From the NCBI RefSeq assembly GCF_022570735.2, contig NZ_JANCNS010000003.1, positions 124,001 through 188,000 on the forward strand: 64,000 nt of DNA, read 5' to 3'. The stretch is from Christiangramia oceanisediminis. Lineage in GTDB: Bacteria; Bacteroidota; Bacteroidia; Flavobacteriales; Flavobacteriaceae. A program made the position numbers and the translations under genes. Under the pieces are notes generated by a model. That model was not told the DNA's origin and did no database searches. It was given only the letters and a program-made list of their open reading frames with translations. Shown here piece by piece: positions 16,143-23,723 of the stretch; within the stretch, counting starts at the first letter, position 1, and each line of letters starts with the position of its first letter.

Positions 16143-17333
16143 ATGAAGAAAACATTGATCGTGCTAAGTTTAAGCCTGGGGCTGATCTCCTGTGGTGAAA
16201 ATGGTAAAACGAATGATACTACCGGGATCGGAGAAAACACCGAATCGGTGAATGATCAGGATAACTCCCCTACCCAGGTTCCAGAACCTATAGAAGCTGA
16301 AAGTTCAGATACTTATTCCTACGAAATGGTCGTGGAAGATCTTGATATTCCATGGGGTTTCACTTTCCTTCCTGACGGCAGTATGCTTATTACCGAAAAG
16401 AAAGGTGAGATCATTCATTTTAAGGATGGAAATAAAACCCAGATCCAGGGAGTGCCACAGGTTTACAACCGCGGCCAGGGCGGACTCCTGGATATCGTTC
16501 TGCACCCGGAATATGAAAGCAACGGCTGGCTTTATATAACGTATGCATCTTCTGAAGGTGAAGGCGAAGGCGGAAATACTGCCCTTATGAGGGCTAAACT
16601 CCAGGGAAACCAGTTAACCAGCAAGGAAGTTCTTTATAAGGCCACGCCCAATACAACTAAAGGACAGCATTTCGGTTCCAGGATAGCTTTTGATAAAGAA
16701 GGTTATCTGTATTTCAGCATCGGGGAACGCGGAGCAAGGGATGTGAATCCCCAGGACCTAACCCGTGATAATGGGAAGGTCTACCGTTTAAATGACGATG
16801 GCAGCATCCCGTCAGATAATCCTTTCGTTGGTGAGGAAAATGCTGTTGACGCTATTTACTCTTACGGGCATCGAAATCCGCAGGGTATGATATTGAACCC
16901 GGAGACCGGAGAGATATGGGTGCATGAACATGGGCCTCAGGGAGGAGACGAGATCAACGTGGTAAAAAAGGGAGCCAATTACGGCTGGCCGGTGGTAACT
17001 TATGGTGAGAATTATGACGGTTCAACCATTACTGATGAAACCTCCAGACCGGAGTTCGAAGATCCCATTTTTTACTGGGTACCTTCCATCGCCCCCAGCG
17101 GATTTGCTTATGTAACTTCAGATAATTATCCAGACCTGAAAGGTGATCTTCTGGTTGGGTCCTTAAAATTTCAATATCTTGAACACCTCGAATTGAACGG
17201 GAAAAAGATTTCCAAAAGAGTTAAATTGCTGGAGGATATTGGCCGTGTAAGAGACGTACGCCAGGGCCCTGACGGAAATATTTATGTTGCCGTAGAAGGA
17301 AAAGGAATTGCCAAATTAACCATTAAAGAATAA
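16143..17333 (+). CDS. PQQ-dependent aldose-type sugar dehydrogenase, lipoprotein
   Basis: A 396-residue six-bladed propeller enzyme of the glucose/sorbosone dehydrogenase (GSDH, YliI/Asd-like) family, which oxidises sugars in the periplasm with PQQ. I chose the ATG at 16143 because MKKTLIVLSLSLGLISCGEN is a lipoprotein signal; the longer frame adds 51 unlikely residues. Family motifs are LDIPWGFTFLPDGSMLITEK, GQGGLLDIVLHPEY, YSYGHRNPQGM and WVHEHGPQGGDEIN, the last carrying the His and Glu/Asp region that lines the PQQ site. The next gene, five bases downstream, is a cytochrome c lipoprotein, a plausible electron acceptor. PQQ biosynthesis genes are not in the window. Confidence 0.87.
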   Translation: MKKTLIVLSLSLGLISCGENGKTNDTTGIGENTESVNDQDNSPTQVPEPIEAESSDTYSYEMVVEDLDIPWGFTFLPDGSMLITEKKGEIIHFKDGNKTQIQGVPQVYNRGQGGLLDIVLHPEYESNGWLYITYASSEGEGEGGNTALMRAKLQGNQLTSKEVLYKATPNTTKGQHFGSRIAFDKEGYLYFSIGERGARDVNPQDLTRDNGKVYRLNDDGSIPSDNPFVGEENAVDAIYSYGHRNPQGMILNPETGEIWVHEHGPQGGDEINVVKKGANYGWPVVTYGENYDGSTITDETSRPEFEDPIFYWVPSIAPSGFAYVTSDNYPDLKGDLLVGSLKFQYLEHLELNGKKISKRVKLLEDIGRVRDVRQGPDGNIYVAVEGKGIAKLTIKE

Positions 17334-17338
17334 TAAGA

Positions 17339-17809
17339 ATGAGAAAAATTTTGCTTGTATTCGGAATAAGCGCAGCCTTGTTTGCCTGTAAATCAGATAA
17401 AAAAGAGAATGACAGCGAAGAAGAGTCCTACGTTATTCCTGAATCACAAAAATCAGCTTCAAAAACTCCTCTTACTGCAAGTATTGAAAGAGGAAAGGTC
17501 ATATACAACGACCTGTGCGTTACCTGCCACCTTCCTTCAGGAAAAGGGATTCCAGGCACTTATCCTCCACTCGACGGCTCCAACTGGCTTACCGAGAAAA
17601 GAGAGGAGAGCATACGGGGCGTGAAATACGGGATGCAAGGCCCTATCACTGTAAATGGCGAAGAATACGATAATATCATGACTCCAATGGGATTGAGCGA
17701 CCAGGAAGTGGCAGATGCAATGAACTATGTAATGAATTCATGGTCTAATAATATCAAGGATATGGTGACAGTTGAAGAAGTTGCTGCCATTCAGAAAGAA
17801 GCCGAGTAA
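17339..17809 (+). CDS. Cytochrome c lipoprotein
   Basis: A 156-residue exported monohaem cytochrome c. A lipoprotein signal (LLVFGISAALFACKSDKK) precedes an acidic linker, then the haem motif CVTCH, the loop GKGIPGTYPPLDGSNWL, and a methionine-containing segment IMTPMGLSDQEVADAMNYV where the distal haem ligand is expected. It is five bases behind the sugar dehydrogenase and probably carries its electrons to the respiratory chain. A terminator follows, so the two form an operon. Confidence 0.88.
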   Translation: MRKILLVFGISAALFACKSDKKENDSEEESYVIPESQKSASKTPLTASIERGKVIYNDLCVTCHLPSGKGIPGTYPPLDGSNWLTEKREESIRGVKYGMQGPITVNGEEYDNIMTPMGLSDQEVADAMNYVMNSWSNNIKDMVTVEEVAAIQKEAE

Positions 17810-17827
17810 AAGTTTATCAATTATAAA

Positions 17828-17853
17828 GCCGGGCCTCGTGTCCGGTTTTTTTT
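17828..17853 (+). terminator. Terminator of the dehydrogenase/cytochrome operon
   Basis: Stem GCCGGGC (17828-17834) and GTCCGGT (17840-17846) with two G-T wobbles and loop CTCGT, followed by eight T. Confidence 0.8.
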
Positions 17854-17915
17854 GTTTATTCTGGTAGTGATAAAATTGAAAAGAATTCAGACTAAGAATT
17901 TTTGAAAACTAATAC

Positions 17916-17923
17916 TACCTTTG
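17916..17923 (+). promoter_or_regulatory. Possible -7 box before udk
   Basis: TACCTTTG fits TAnnTTTG and lies 16 bases before the udk ATG. A TTG exists at 17902-17904 but only 11 bases upstream, too close for the usual -33 spacing. Confidence 0.4.
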
Positions 17924-17939
17924 CCGAAATTTTCTAGAT

Positions 17940-18548
17940 ATGCTGATAATTGGAATTGCCGGGGGCACCGGGAGCGGAAAAACGACGGTTGTAAACCAGA
18001 TCATCGACGAACTAAAGAATGAAGAAGTTGATGTGATCTCCCAGGATTCTTATTACCAGGACACTTCTCATTTATCCTTCGAAGACCGGAAAAAGATCAA
18101 TTTCGACCATCCAAAATCCATAGATTTCGATCTTCTTGCCCAGCATTTAAGAGAATTAAAATCCGGAAAATCCATTCAGCAACCCGTTTACTCATTTAAA
18201 CAGCATAACCGAACCGGCGAAACTATCGAAATTCATCCTCGAAAAGTAGTGATCGTGGAAGGTATCCTTATCCTTACCCATCCCGAGATAAGAGAATTAT
18301 TTGATATCAAGATCTATGTCCATGCCGACAGTGACGAGCGCCTGATTCGCCGACTCAAACGCGATATAGCCGAACGGGGTCGAGATCTTGAAGAAGTTTT
18401 ATGGCGTTACCAAACGACCTTAAAGCCCATGCATCAGCAGTTTATAGAACCAACCAAAGAATTCGCCGATATCATTATTCCTACTAACCGTTACAACACG
18501 GTAGCGGTTGATATTGTACAAACTATCATCAAGGATCGCTTAACCTAA
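17940..18548 (+). CDS. udk: Uridine kinase
   Basis: A 202-residue cytosolic P-loop kinase that phosphorylates uridine and cytidine to their monophosphates (pyrimidine salvage). The Walker A motif GGTGSGKTT is at residues 8-16; SQDSYYQD (about 35-42) and the NFDHPKSIDFDLL segment are uridine kinase signatures, and the lid RRLKRDIAERGRDLEEVLWRY is present. Length matches the bacterial enzyme. A cell-division gene follows after 19 bp. Confidence 0.95.
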   Translation: MLIIGIAGGTGSGKTTVVNQIIDELKNEEVDVISQDSYYQDTSHLSFEDRKKINFDHPKSIDFDLLAQHLRELKSGKSIQQPVYSFKQHNRTGETIEIHPRKVVIVEGILILTHPEIRELFDIKIYVHADSDERLIRRLKRDIAERGRDLEEVLWRYQTTLKPMHQQFIEPTKEFADIIIPTNRYNTVAVDIVQTIIKDRLT

Positions 18549-18567
18549 TTTTGTATCTTAGCCGGGT

Positions 18568-18882
18568 ATGAAATTTAAAGACCTGCGTAACAAATCCTGG
18601 TTCCGGATCATCAGCAATAAATATGTGCTTATAAGCCTTGTTTTTGCTGGCTGGATGATCTTCCTGGATACCAATTCCTGGTTCATTCACCATGAACTCG
18701 ACCAGGAGCTAAACGAGCTGCAGGACAATAAGAACTATTATCAGAAGGAAATTGCGAAAGACAAGGCGGTGATCCAGCAGCTTCAGGATTCGGTGGAACT
18801 TGAAAAGTTCGCCAGGCAGAAATATTATATGAAAAGACCTAATGAAGAGATCTATATCATCGAATACGATACGGTAGATTAA
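18568..18882 (+). CDS. FtsB/DivIC-type septum formation protein
   Basis: A 104-residue bitopic membrane protein with one transmembrane helix (about 19-38, NKYVLISLVFAGWMIFLDTN) and a coiled coil (about 45-80, LDQELNELQDNKNYYQKEIA), ending in the LEKFARQKYYMKRPNEEIYII block typical of the DivIC/FtsB family. Family members act in the FtsQ-FtsL-FtsB divisome subcomplex. It lies between udk and the mutase genes, 32 bp before mutA. Confidence 0.85.
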   Translation: MKFKDLRNKSWFRIISNKYVLISLVFAGWMIFLDTNSWFIHHELDQELNELQDNKNYYQKEIAKDKAVIQQLQDSVELEKFARQKYYMKRPNEEIYIIEYDTVD

Positions 18883-18914
18883 GCCCGCATTCCTTCTGTC
18901 TAAAACCAATCAAG

Positions 18915-20318
18915 ATGAAACAATTGTTATTTCAGGAATTTGAAGAAGTTTCTGCAAAACAATGGAAGCAAAAGATCCAGGCCGATCTTAAGGGTGCCGA
19001 TTATAACGAAAAACTGGTAACCAAAACGCTTCATGGTATCGATATTCGACCATTCTATTCTTCGGAAGACCTACAAGAGACCCTGAAAATTGCCAATCCG
19101 GCACACTGGAATATCTGCGAGAAAATTTATGTCACTTCTGCTGAACAGGCTAATTCCAAAGCCCGGGAAAAACTTCAGCGAGGTACCGAAGCCATCTGGT
19201 TTATTTTACCCGAAAAAGAAATCGTTTTCGAAAGCCTGTTTTCGAATATTCCTGAGGGCACCAGCATTTACCTGAAACCTGAATTCCTGGATGCCGAATT
19301 CATTGAGAAACTGGATTCCTTTTTGGAAAAAAGGAAATTGAAGGTATATGTTCAGAATGACATCATCGGGAAACTGGCCCGCACAGGTAACTGGTTCGAT
19401 AACCTGAAAGCCGATCATGAGCAGCTGGAAAGGATCGTTCAGAATTCTAAAAATTTCGAGTCGGCAGTTAGCATCAACCTGTCGCTGTACCAGAATGCCG
19501 GGGCCAATATCCCGCAGCAGCTGGCTTACTCAGTTGCACAGCTTACCGAATACCTGAACCATTCTTCTGGGATGGATCTTTCGGTAGAGAAAATGAAAAA
19601 TTTCAAATTTCAGTACGTGGTTTCGGTGGGATCTGATTATTTCTTTGAGATCTCCAAATTACGAGCGCTGAGATGGCTACACGCGACCATTGCAAAACAA
19701 TTCGGTTTTAATTCTGAATGTCATCTTATTGCCGAACCAACGAAACGCACCAAAACCCTTTATGACTTCAACGTGAATTTGCTTCGTACCACCACCGAAA
19801 GCATGAGCGCGATACTTGGTGGGGCCGATGCGATCTGTAACATGCCTTACGATGCGATCTATCATAAGAATAACGAATTTGGCGACCGGATCGCCCGCAA
19901 CCAGTTGCTGATCATGCGGAATGAAAGCTACCTGGATAAGGTTGGAAATGTAGCTGAAGGGACTTATTATATCGAAACGCTCACCAGGCAGCTGGCTGAA
20001 AAAGCTTTGGAAATTTTCAAAACCATCGAAGAAGGTGGAGGCTTTTTAAAGGAATTGAAGGCAGGAACTATTCAGAAAAAGATCAAGGAAAGCGCAGCTT
20101 TAGAACAGGAAAAGTTCAACAATGGCGACCTTGTTTTGATAGGCACCAATAAATATGAAAATCCTGAAGACCGGATGAAAGAAGACCTGGAATTATATCC
20201 ATTCCTGAAGCGAAATCCCAGGAAAACCTTACTGGAACCAATTCTTGAAAAAAGGCTTAGCGAAGAACTGGAACAGAAGCGACTAGAGGAAGAAAAACAA
20301 AGCCAGCCAACCCAATAA
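18915..20318 (+). CDS. mutA: Methylmalonyl-CoA mutase, small (beta) subunit
   Basis: A 467-residue partner of the catalytic subunit. It keeps the mutase barrel (for example FNVNLLRTTTESMSAILGGADAI, seen as RTTTESMSAILGGAD, and RIARNQLLIMRNES) but lacks the C-terminal cobalamin-binding domain, as small subunits do. The C-terminus is charged and low in complexity (RLSEELEQKRLEEEKQ). The large subunit follows after 11 bp. Together they interconvert succinyl-CoA and methylmalonyl-CoA, linking propionate/odd-chain metabolism to the TCA cycle. Confidence 0.93.
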   Translation: MKQLLFQEFEEVSAKQWKQKIQADLKGADYNEKLVTKTLHGIDIRPFYSSEDLQETLKIANPAHWNICEKIYVTSAEQANSKAREKLQRGTEAIWFILPEKEIVFESLFSNIPEGTSIYLKPEFLDAEFIEKLDSFLEKRKLKVYVQNDIIGKLARTGNWFDNLKADHEQLERIVQNSKNFESAVSINLSLYQNAGANIPQQLAYSVAQLTEYLNHSSGMDLSVEKMKNFKFQYVVSVGSDYFFEISKLRALRWLHATIAKQFGFNSECHLIAEPTKRTKTLYDFNVNLLRTTTESMSAILGGADAICNMPYDAIYHKNNEFGDRIARNQLLIMRNESYLDKVGNVAEGTYYIETLTRQLAEKALEIFKTIEEGGGFLKELKAGTIQKKIKESAALEQEKFNNGDLVLIGTNKYENPEDRMKEDLELYPFLKRNPRKTLLEPILEKRLSEELEQKRLEEEKQSQPTQ

Positions 20319-20329
20319 AATAAAGATTT

Positions 20330-22462
20330 ATGCCACGCAAAGATCTTCAAAATATAAGTCTCGAGGAGAAGGATATCAAAAGCAGGCCTTCAGAATCGAA
20401 CAAGGAATTATTCACGACCCCGGAGGAGATCGATATCAAAACCTCCTATTCGAAATCTGATCTTTCAGATGCCGAACATTTGAATTTCGCGGCGGGTATT
20501 CCACCTTACTTACGTGGACCATATAGCACCATGTATGTAAGTCGGCCGTGGACCATTCGGCAGTATGCAGGATTTTCAACTGCTGAAGAAAGCAACGCTT
20601 TTTATCGTAGAAACCTGGCAGCAGGCCAGAAAGGACTTTCGGTAGCATTCGACCTGCCAACGCATCGTGGATACGACTCCGATCATGACCGCGTAGTGGG
20701 AGATGTTGGAAAGGCAGGTGTGGCGATCGATTCGGTTGAGGATATGAAAATATTGTTCGACCAGATCCCGCTGGATAAAATGTCGGTTTCCATGACCATG
20801 AACGGAGCGGTTTTGCCAATTATGGCTTTCTATATAGTAGCTGCGGAAGAACAGGGCGTAAAACCGGAACAGCTTTCGGGAACCATTCAGAATGACATTT
20901 TAAAGGAGTTCATGGTTAGAAATACGTACATCTACCCTCCTACTCCGTCGATGAAGATCATTTCAGACATATTCGAGTATACCTCTCAAAATATGCCGAA
21001 ATTTAATAGTATTAGTATTTCAGGTTACCATATGCAGGAAGCAGGTGCGACCTGTGATATCGAGCTGGCCTATACGTTAGCCGACGGACTGGAATACATC
21101 AGGAAAGGACTGGATGCAGGAATGGATATCGATAGTTTCGCTCCCCGGCTATCTTTTTTCTGGGCGATCGGGATGAACCATTTTATGGAGATCGCCAAAA
21201 TGCGAGCGGGAAGAATGCTTTGGGCAAAACTGGTAAAACAGTTCAATCCTAAAAATCCAAAATCCCTTTCTTTAAGAACACATTCTCAAACCAGTGGATG
21301 GAGTCTGACCGAGCAGGATCCTTTCAATAATGTAGCGAGAACCTGTATTGAGGCAGCTGCGGCAGCCTTCGGCGGAACCCAGAGTTTACACACCAACGCC
21401 CTGGATGAGGCCATCGCGCTTCCAACCGATTTTTCAGCCAGAATTGCCAGAAATACACAATTATACCTTCAGCAGGAAACCAATATCACCAAAACTGTGG
21501 ACCCCTGGGCAGGTAGCTTTTATTTGGAAAAACTTACTGAGGAGATCGCTCAAAAAGCCTGGAAACTGATCGAAGAGGTTGAAGAGCTCGGTGGAATGAC
21601 CAAGGCTATCGAAGCCGGAATTCCGAAAATGAGGATCGAGGAAGCTGCAGCCAAAAAACAAGCCAGGATCGATAGCGAGACCGATGTGATCGTTGGGGTG
21701 AACAAATACCGACTCGAAAAAGAGGAAGAACTGGTCACTTTGGAAGTCGATAATCAAACGGTACGAAAACAACAAGTCGCAAGACTGGAAAAGATAAGAG
21801 CGGAAAGAAACGAGGAGAAAGTTCAGCAGGCACTGGAGAATCTCAGAAAAGCTGCGAAGGAAGAAAATGCTAACTTACTGGCGCTGGCAGTTGAAGCTGC
21901 TCGTGAAAGAGCCAGTCTTGGAGAGATCAGCAACGCGCTGGAGGATGTTTATGGAAGATATAAGGCAAAAATCCAGTCATTTAGCGGGGTATATTCAAAA
22001 GAAATGAAAGACAACAGCTCATTCAATAAAGCCAGGGAACTGGCCGATAGATTCGCCGAAATGGAAGGCCGCCGGCCAAGGATCATGATCGCCAAAATGG
22101 GCCAGGATGGTCACGATCGAGGTGCCAAGGTAGTCGCCACCGGTTACGCCGATCTTGGATTTGATGTGGATATAGGTCCGCTTTTCCAAACCCCGGCTGA
22201 GGCTGCGCAACAGGCGGTGGAAAACGATGTGCATATCCTGGGAGTTTCATCTTTGGCTGCTGGTCATAAAACACTGGTTCCGCAGGTGATCGAAGAATTA
22301 AAGAAATTAGGAAGAGAAGATATCATGGTGATCGTTGGAGGGGTGATCCCCTCGCAGGATTATCAATACTTGTTTGATGTCGGTGCGGTGGCTGTATTTG
22401 GCCCCGGAACCAAGATCAGCGATGCAGCGATACAGTTACTGGAAATTTTAATCGACGAATAA
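20330..22462 (+). CDS. mutB: Methylmalonyl-CoA mutase, large (alpha) subunit
   Basis: A 710-residue adenosylcobalamin-dependent isomerase. The barrel contains [20 protein letters not shown] and [20 protein letters not shown]; the C-terminal B12 domain (about 580-710) has the DxHxxG motif as DGHDRG, with the cobalt-binding His595, then [10 protein letters not shown]. All hallmark residues are in place. Adjacent to mutA; no MeaB/ArgK chaperone, epimerase or cobalamin riboswitch is seen here. Confidence 0.96.
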   Translation: MPRKDLQNISLEEKDIKSRPSESNKELFTTPEEIDIKTSYSKSDLSDAEHLNFAAGIPPYLRGPYSTMYVSRPWTIRQYAGFSTAEESNAFYRRNLAAGQKGLSVAFDLPTHRGYDSDHDRVVGDVGKAGVAIDSVEDMKILFDQIPLDKMSVSMTMNGAVLPIMAFYIVAAEEQGVKPEQLSGTIQNDILKEFMVRNTYIYPPTPSMKIISDIFEYTSQNMPKFNSISISGYHMQEAGATCDIELAYTLADGLEYIRKGLDAGMDIDSFAPRLSFFWAIGMNHFMEIAKMRAGRMLWAKLVKQFNPKNPKSLSLRTHSQTSGWSLTEQDPFNNVARTCIEAAAAAFGGTQSLHTNALDEAIALPTDFSARIARNTQLYLQQETNITKTVDPWAGSFYLEKLTEEIAQKAWKLIEEVEELGGMTKAIEAGIPKMRIEEAAAKKQARIDSETDVIVGVNKYRLEKEEELVTLEVDNQTVRKQQVARLEKIRAERNEEKVQQALENLRKAAKEENANLLALAVEAARERASLGEISNALEDVYGRYKAKIQSFSGVYSKEMKDNSSFNKARELADRFAEMEGRRPRIMIAKMGQDGHDRGAKVVATGYADLGFDVDIGPLFQTPAEAAQQAVENDVHILGVSSLAAGHKTLVPQVIEELKKLGREDIMVIVGGVIPSQDYQYLFDVGAVAVFGPGTKISDAAIQLLEILIDE

Positions 22463-22656
22463 ACCAGTAGGCAGTGAGCAGTAGCAGTTGGCAGTGAAAA
22501 TTAATGTATATTGAATATTGTATACTGAATTTAAAAAACCAGTAAGCAGTGGGCAGTCTCAATTGGCAGTGAAAATTACTGTAAAATGTATACTCTATTT
22601 TGAAAACTGAGAACTGAGAACTGAATACTGCGAACTGAAAACTGAATACTGAAATT
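22463..22656. repeat. Degenerate short-word repeats between mutB and the SDR gene
   Basis: The gap is built of variants of two words. AGTAGGCAGTGAGCAGT and AGTAAGCAGTGGGCAGT-type strings appear near 22465-22495 and 22540-22570, each followed by TTGGCAGTGAAAATTA-like text; then AACTGAGAACTGAGAACTGA-type units run from about 22603 to 22652. It carries no coding potential and ends 5 bases before the next ATG. Confidence 0.75.
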
Positions 22657-23538
22657 ATGGATCTAAAGAAAAAAATGCTTCGGGACGATGCGCTCGAAGG
22701 AAAGAATATCATCGTGACCGGGGGCGGCAGCGGACTGGGAAAATCAATGACCCGTTATTTCCTGGAACTGGGAGCAAAAGTTGCTATTACTTCACGTAAC
22801 CTGGAAAAACTTCAGAATACCGCGAAGGAACTGGAAGAGGAAACCGGAGGAACCTGTTTTGCGGTTCAATGTGATGTGAGACATTACGACCAGGTGGAAG
22901 CCATGCGCGACCAGGTGGTAGAAGAATTCGGTTCCGTAGACATACTTCTGAACAATGCCGCAGGAAATTTCATTTCTCCAACCGAAAGATTGAGCGCCAA
23001 TGCTTTTGACACTATTATCGATATTGTATTGAAAGGTAGCAAGAACTGTACACTGGCTCTGGGAAAACACTGGATCGACAAAAAAGAAGAAAATAAAACC
23101 ATATTGAATATCGTCACCACTTACGCCTGGACTGGTTCGGCTTATGTGGTGCCAAGCGCCACCGCTAAAGCAGGTGTTCTGGCCATGACAAGGTCACTTG
23201 CCGTGGAATGGGCAAAATATGGGATACGGTCGAACGCGATCGCACCTGGCCCCTTCCCTACCAAGGGAGCCTGGGACCGACTCTTACCTGGAGATCTTAA
23301 GGAAAAATTCGACCTGGCTAAAAAGGTTCCGTTAAAAAGAGTTGGCGACCACCAGGAACTGGCAAATCTGGCCGCTTACCTGGTTTCAGACTTTTCGGCA
23401 TATGTAAATGGAGAAGTGATCACCATCGATGGTGGAGAATGGCTGAAAGGCGCCGGCCAGTTTAATCTTTTGGAGCGGGTCCCTGAAGAGATGTGGGATA
23501 TGCTGGAAGAAATGATCAAAGCCCAGAAAGGCAAGTAA
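22657..23538 (+). CDS. SDR oxidoreductase of the 2,4-dienoyl-CoA reductase type
   Basis: A 293-residue Rossmann-fold enzyme. The NADP-binding motif is TGGGSGLGKS (about 21-30) and NNAAGNF is present. The classical YxxxK is replaced by a Tyr156...Lys171 pair (TTYAWTG ... SATAKAG), the Y-x14-K spacing typical of 2,4-dienoyl-CoA reductases; NAIAPGPFPTKGAWDRL and EVITIDGGEWL also match that group. It probably reduces dienoyl-CoA during oxidation of unsaturated fatty acids. It follows mutAB after a repeat-filled gap of about 190 bp, so shared transcription is uncertain. Confidence 0.85.
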   Translation: MDLKKKMLRDDALEGKNIIVTGGGSGLGKSMTRYFLELGAKVAITSRNLEKLQNTAKELEEETGGTCFAVQCDVRHYDQVEAMRDQVVEEFGSVDILLNNAAGNFISPTERLSANAFDTIIDIVLKGSKNCTLALGKHWIDKKEENKTILNIVTTYAWTGSAYVVPSATAKAGVLAMTRSLAVEWAKYGIRSNAIAPGPFPTKGAWDRLLPGDLKEKFDLAKKVPLKRVGDHQELANLAAYLVSDFSAYVNGEVITIDGGEWLKGAGQFNLLERVPEEMWDMLEEMIKAQKGK

Positions 23539-23578
23539 TAAACTTCATTTTTCAGGTTTTTAATAACTTTATAATCAG

Positions 23579-23616
23579 TCCGGAATTTTCTAGCGAAGAT
23601 TCCGGATTATTATTTT
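23579..23616 (+). terminator. Terminator after the SDR gene
   Basis: Stem TCCGGAAT (23579-23586) pairs perfectly with ATTCCGGA (23599-23606), 12-base loop, then TTATTATTTT. The T-run is interrupted, so strength is uncertain. Confidence 0.6.
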
Positions 23617-23723
23617 ACAGGATACCGTTAAATATTTATCGTAAATAACCACCTGTTTAAAGCCTATTTCCTGAATAAAAACCTAATTTAGTCCTCATAT
23701 TATTAATAACTATTCAAAATTTT

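Noticed and set aside
18880-18914. Cobalamin riboswitch before the mutase genes
   Set aside because: The gap is only 32 bp, far too short for that structure.
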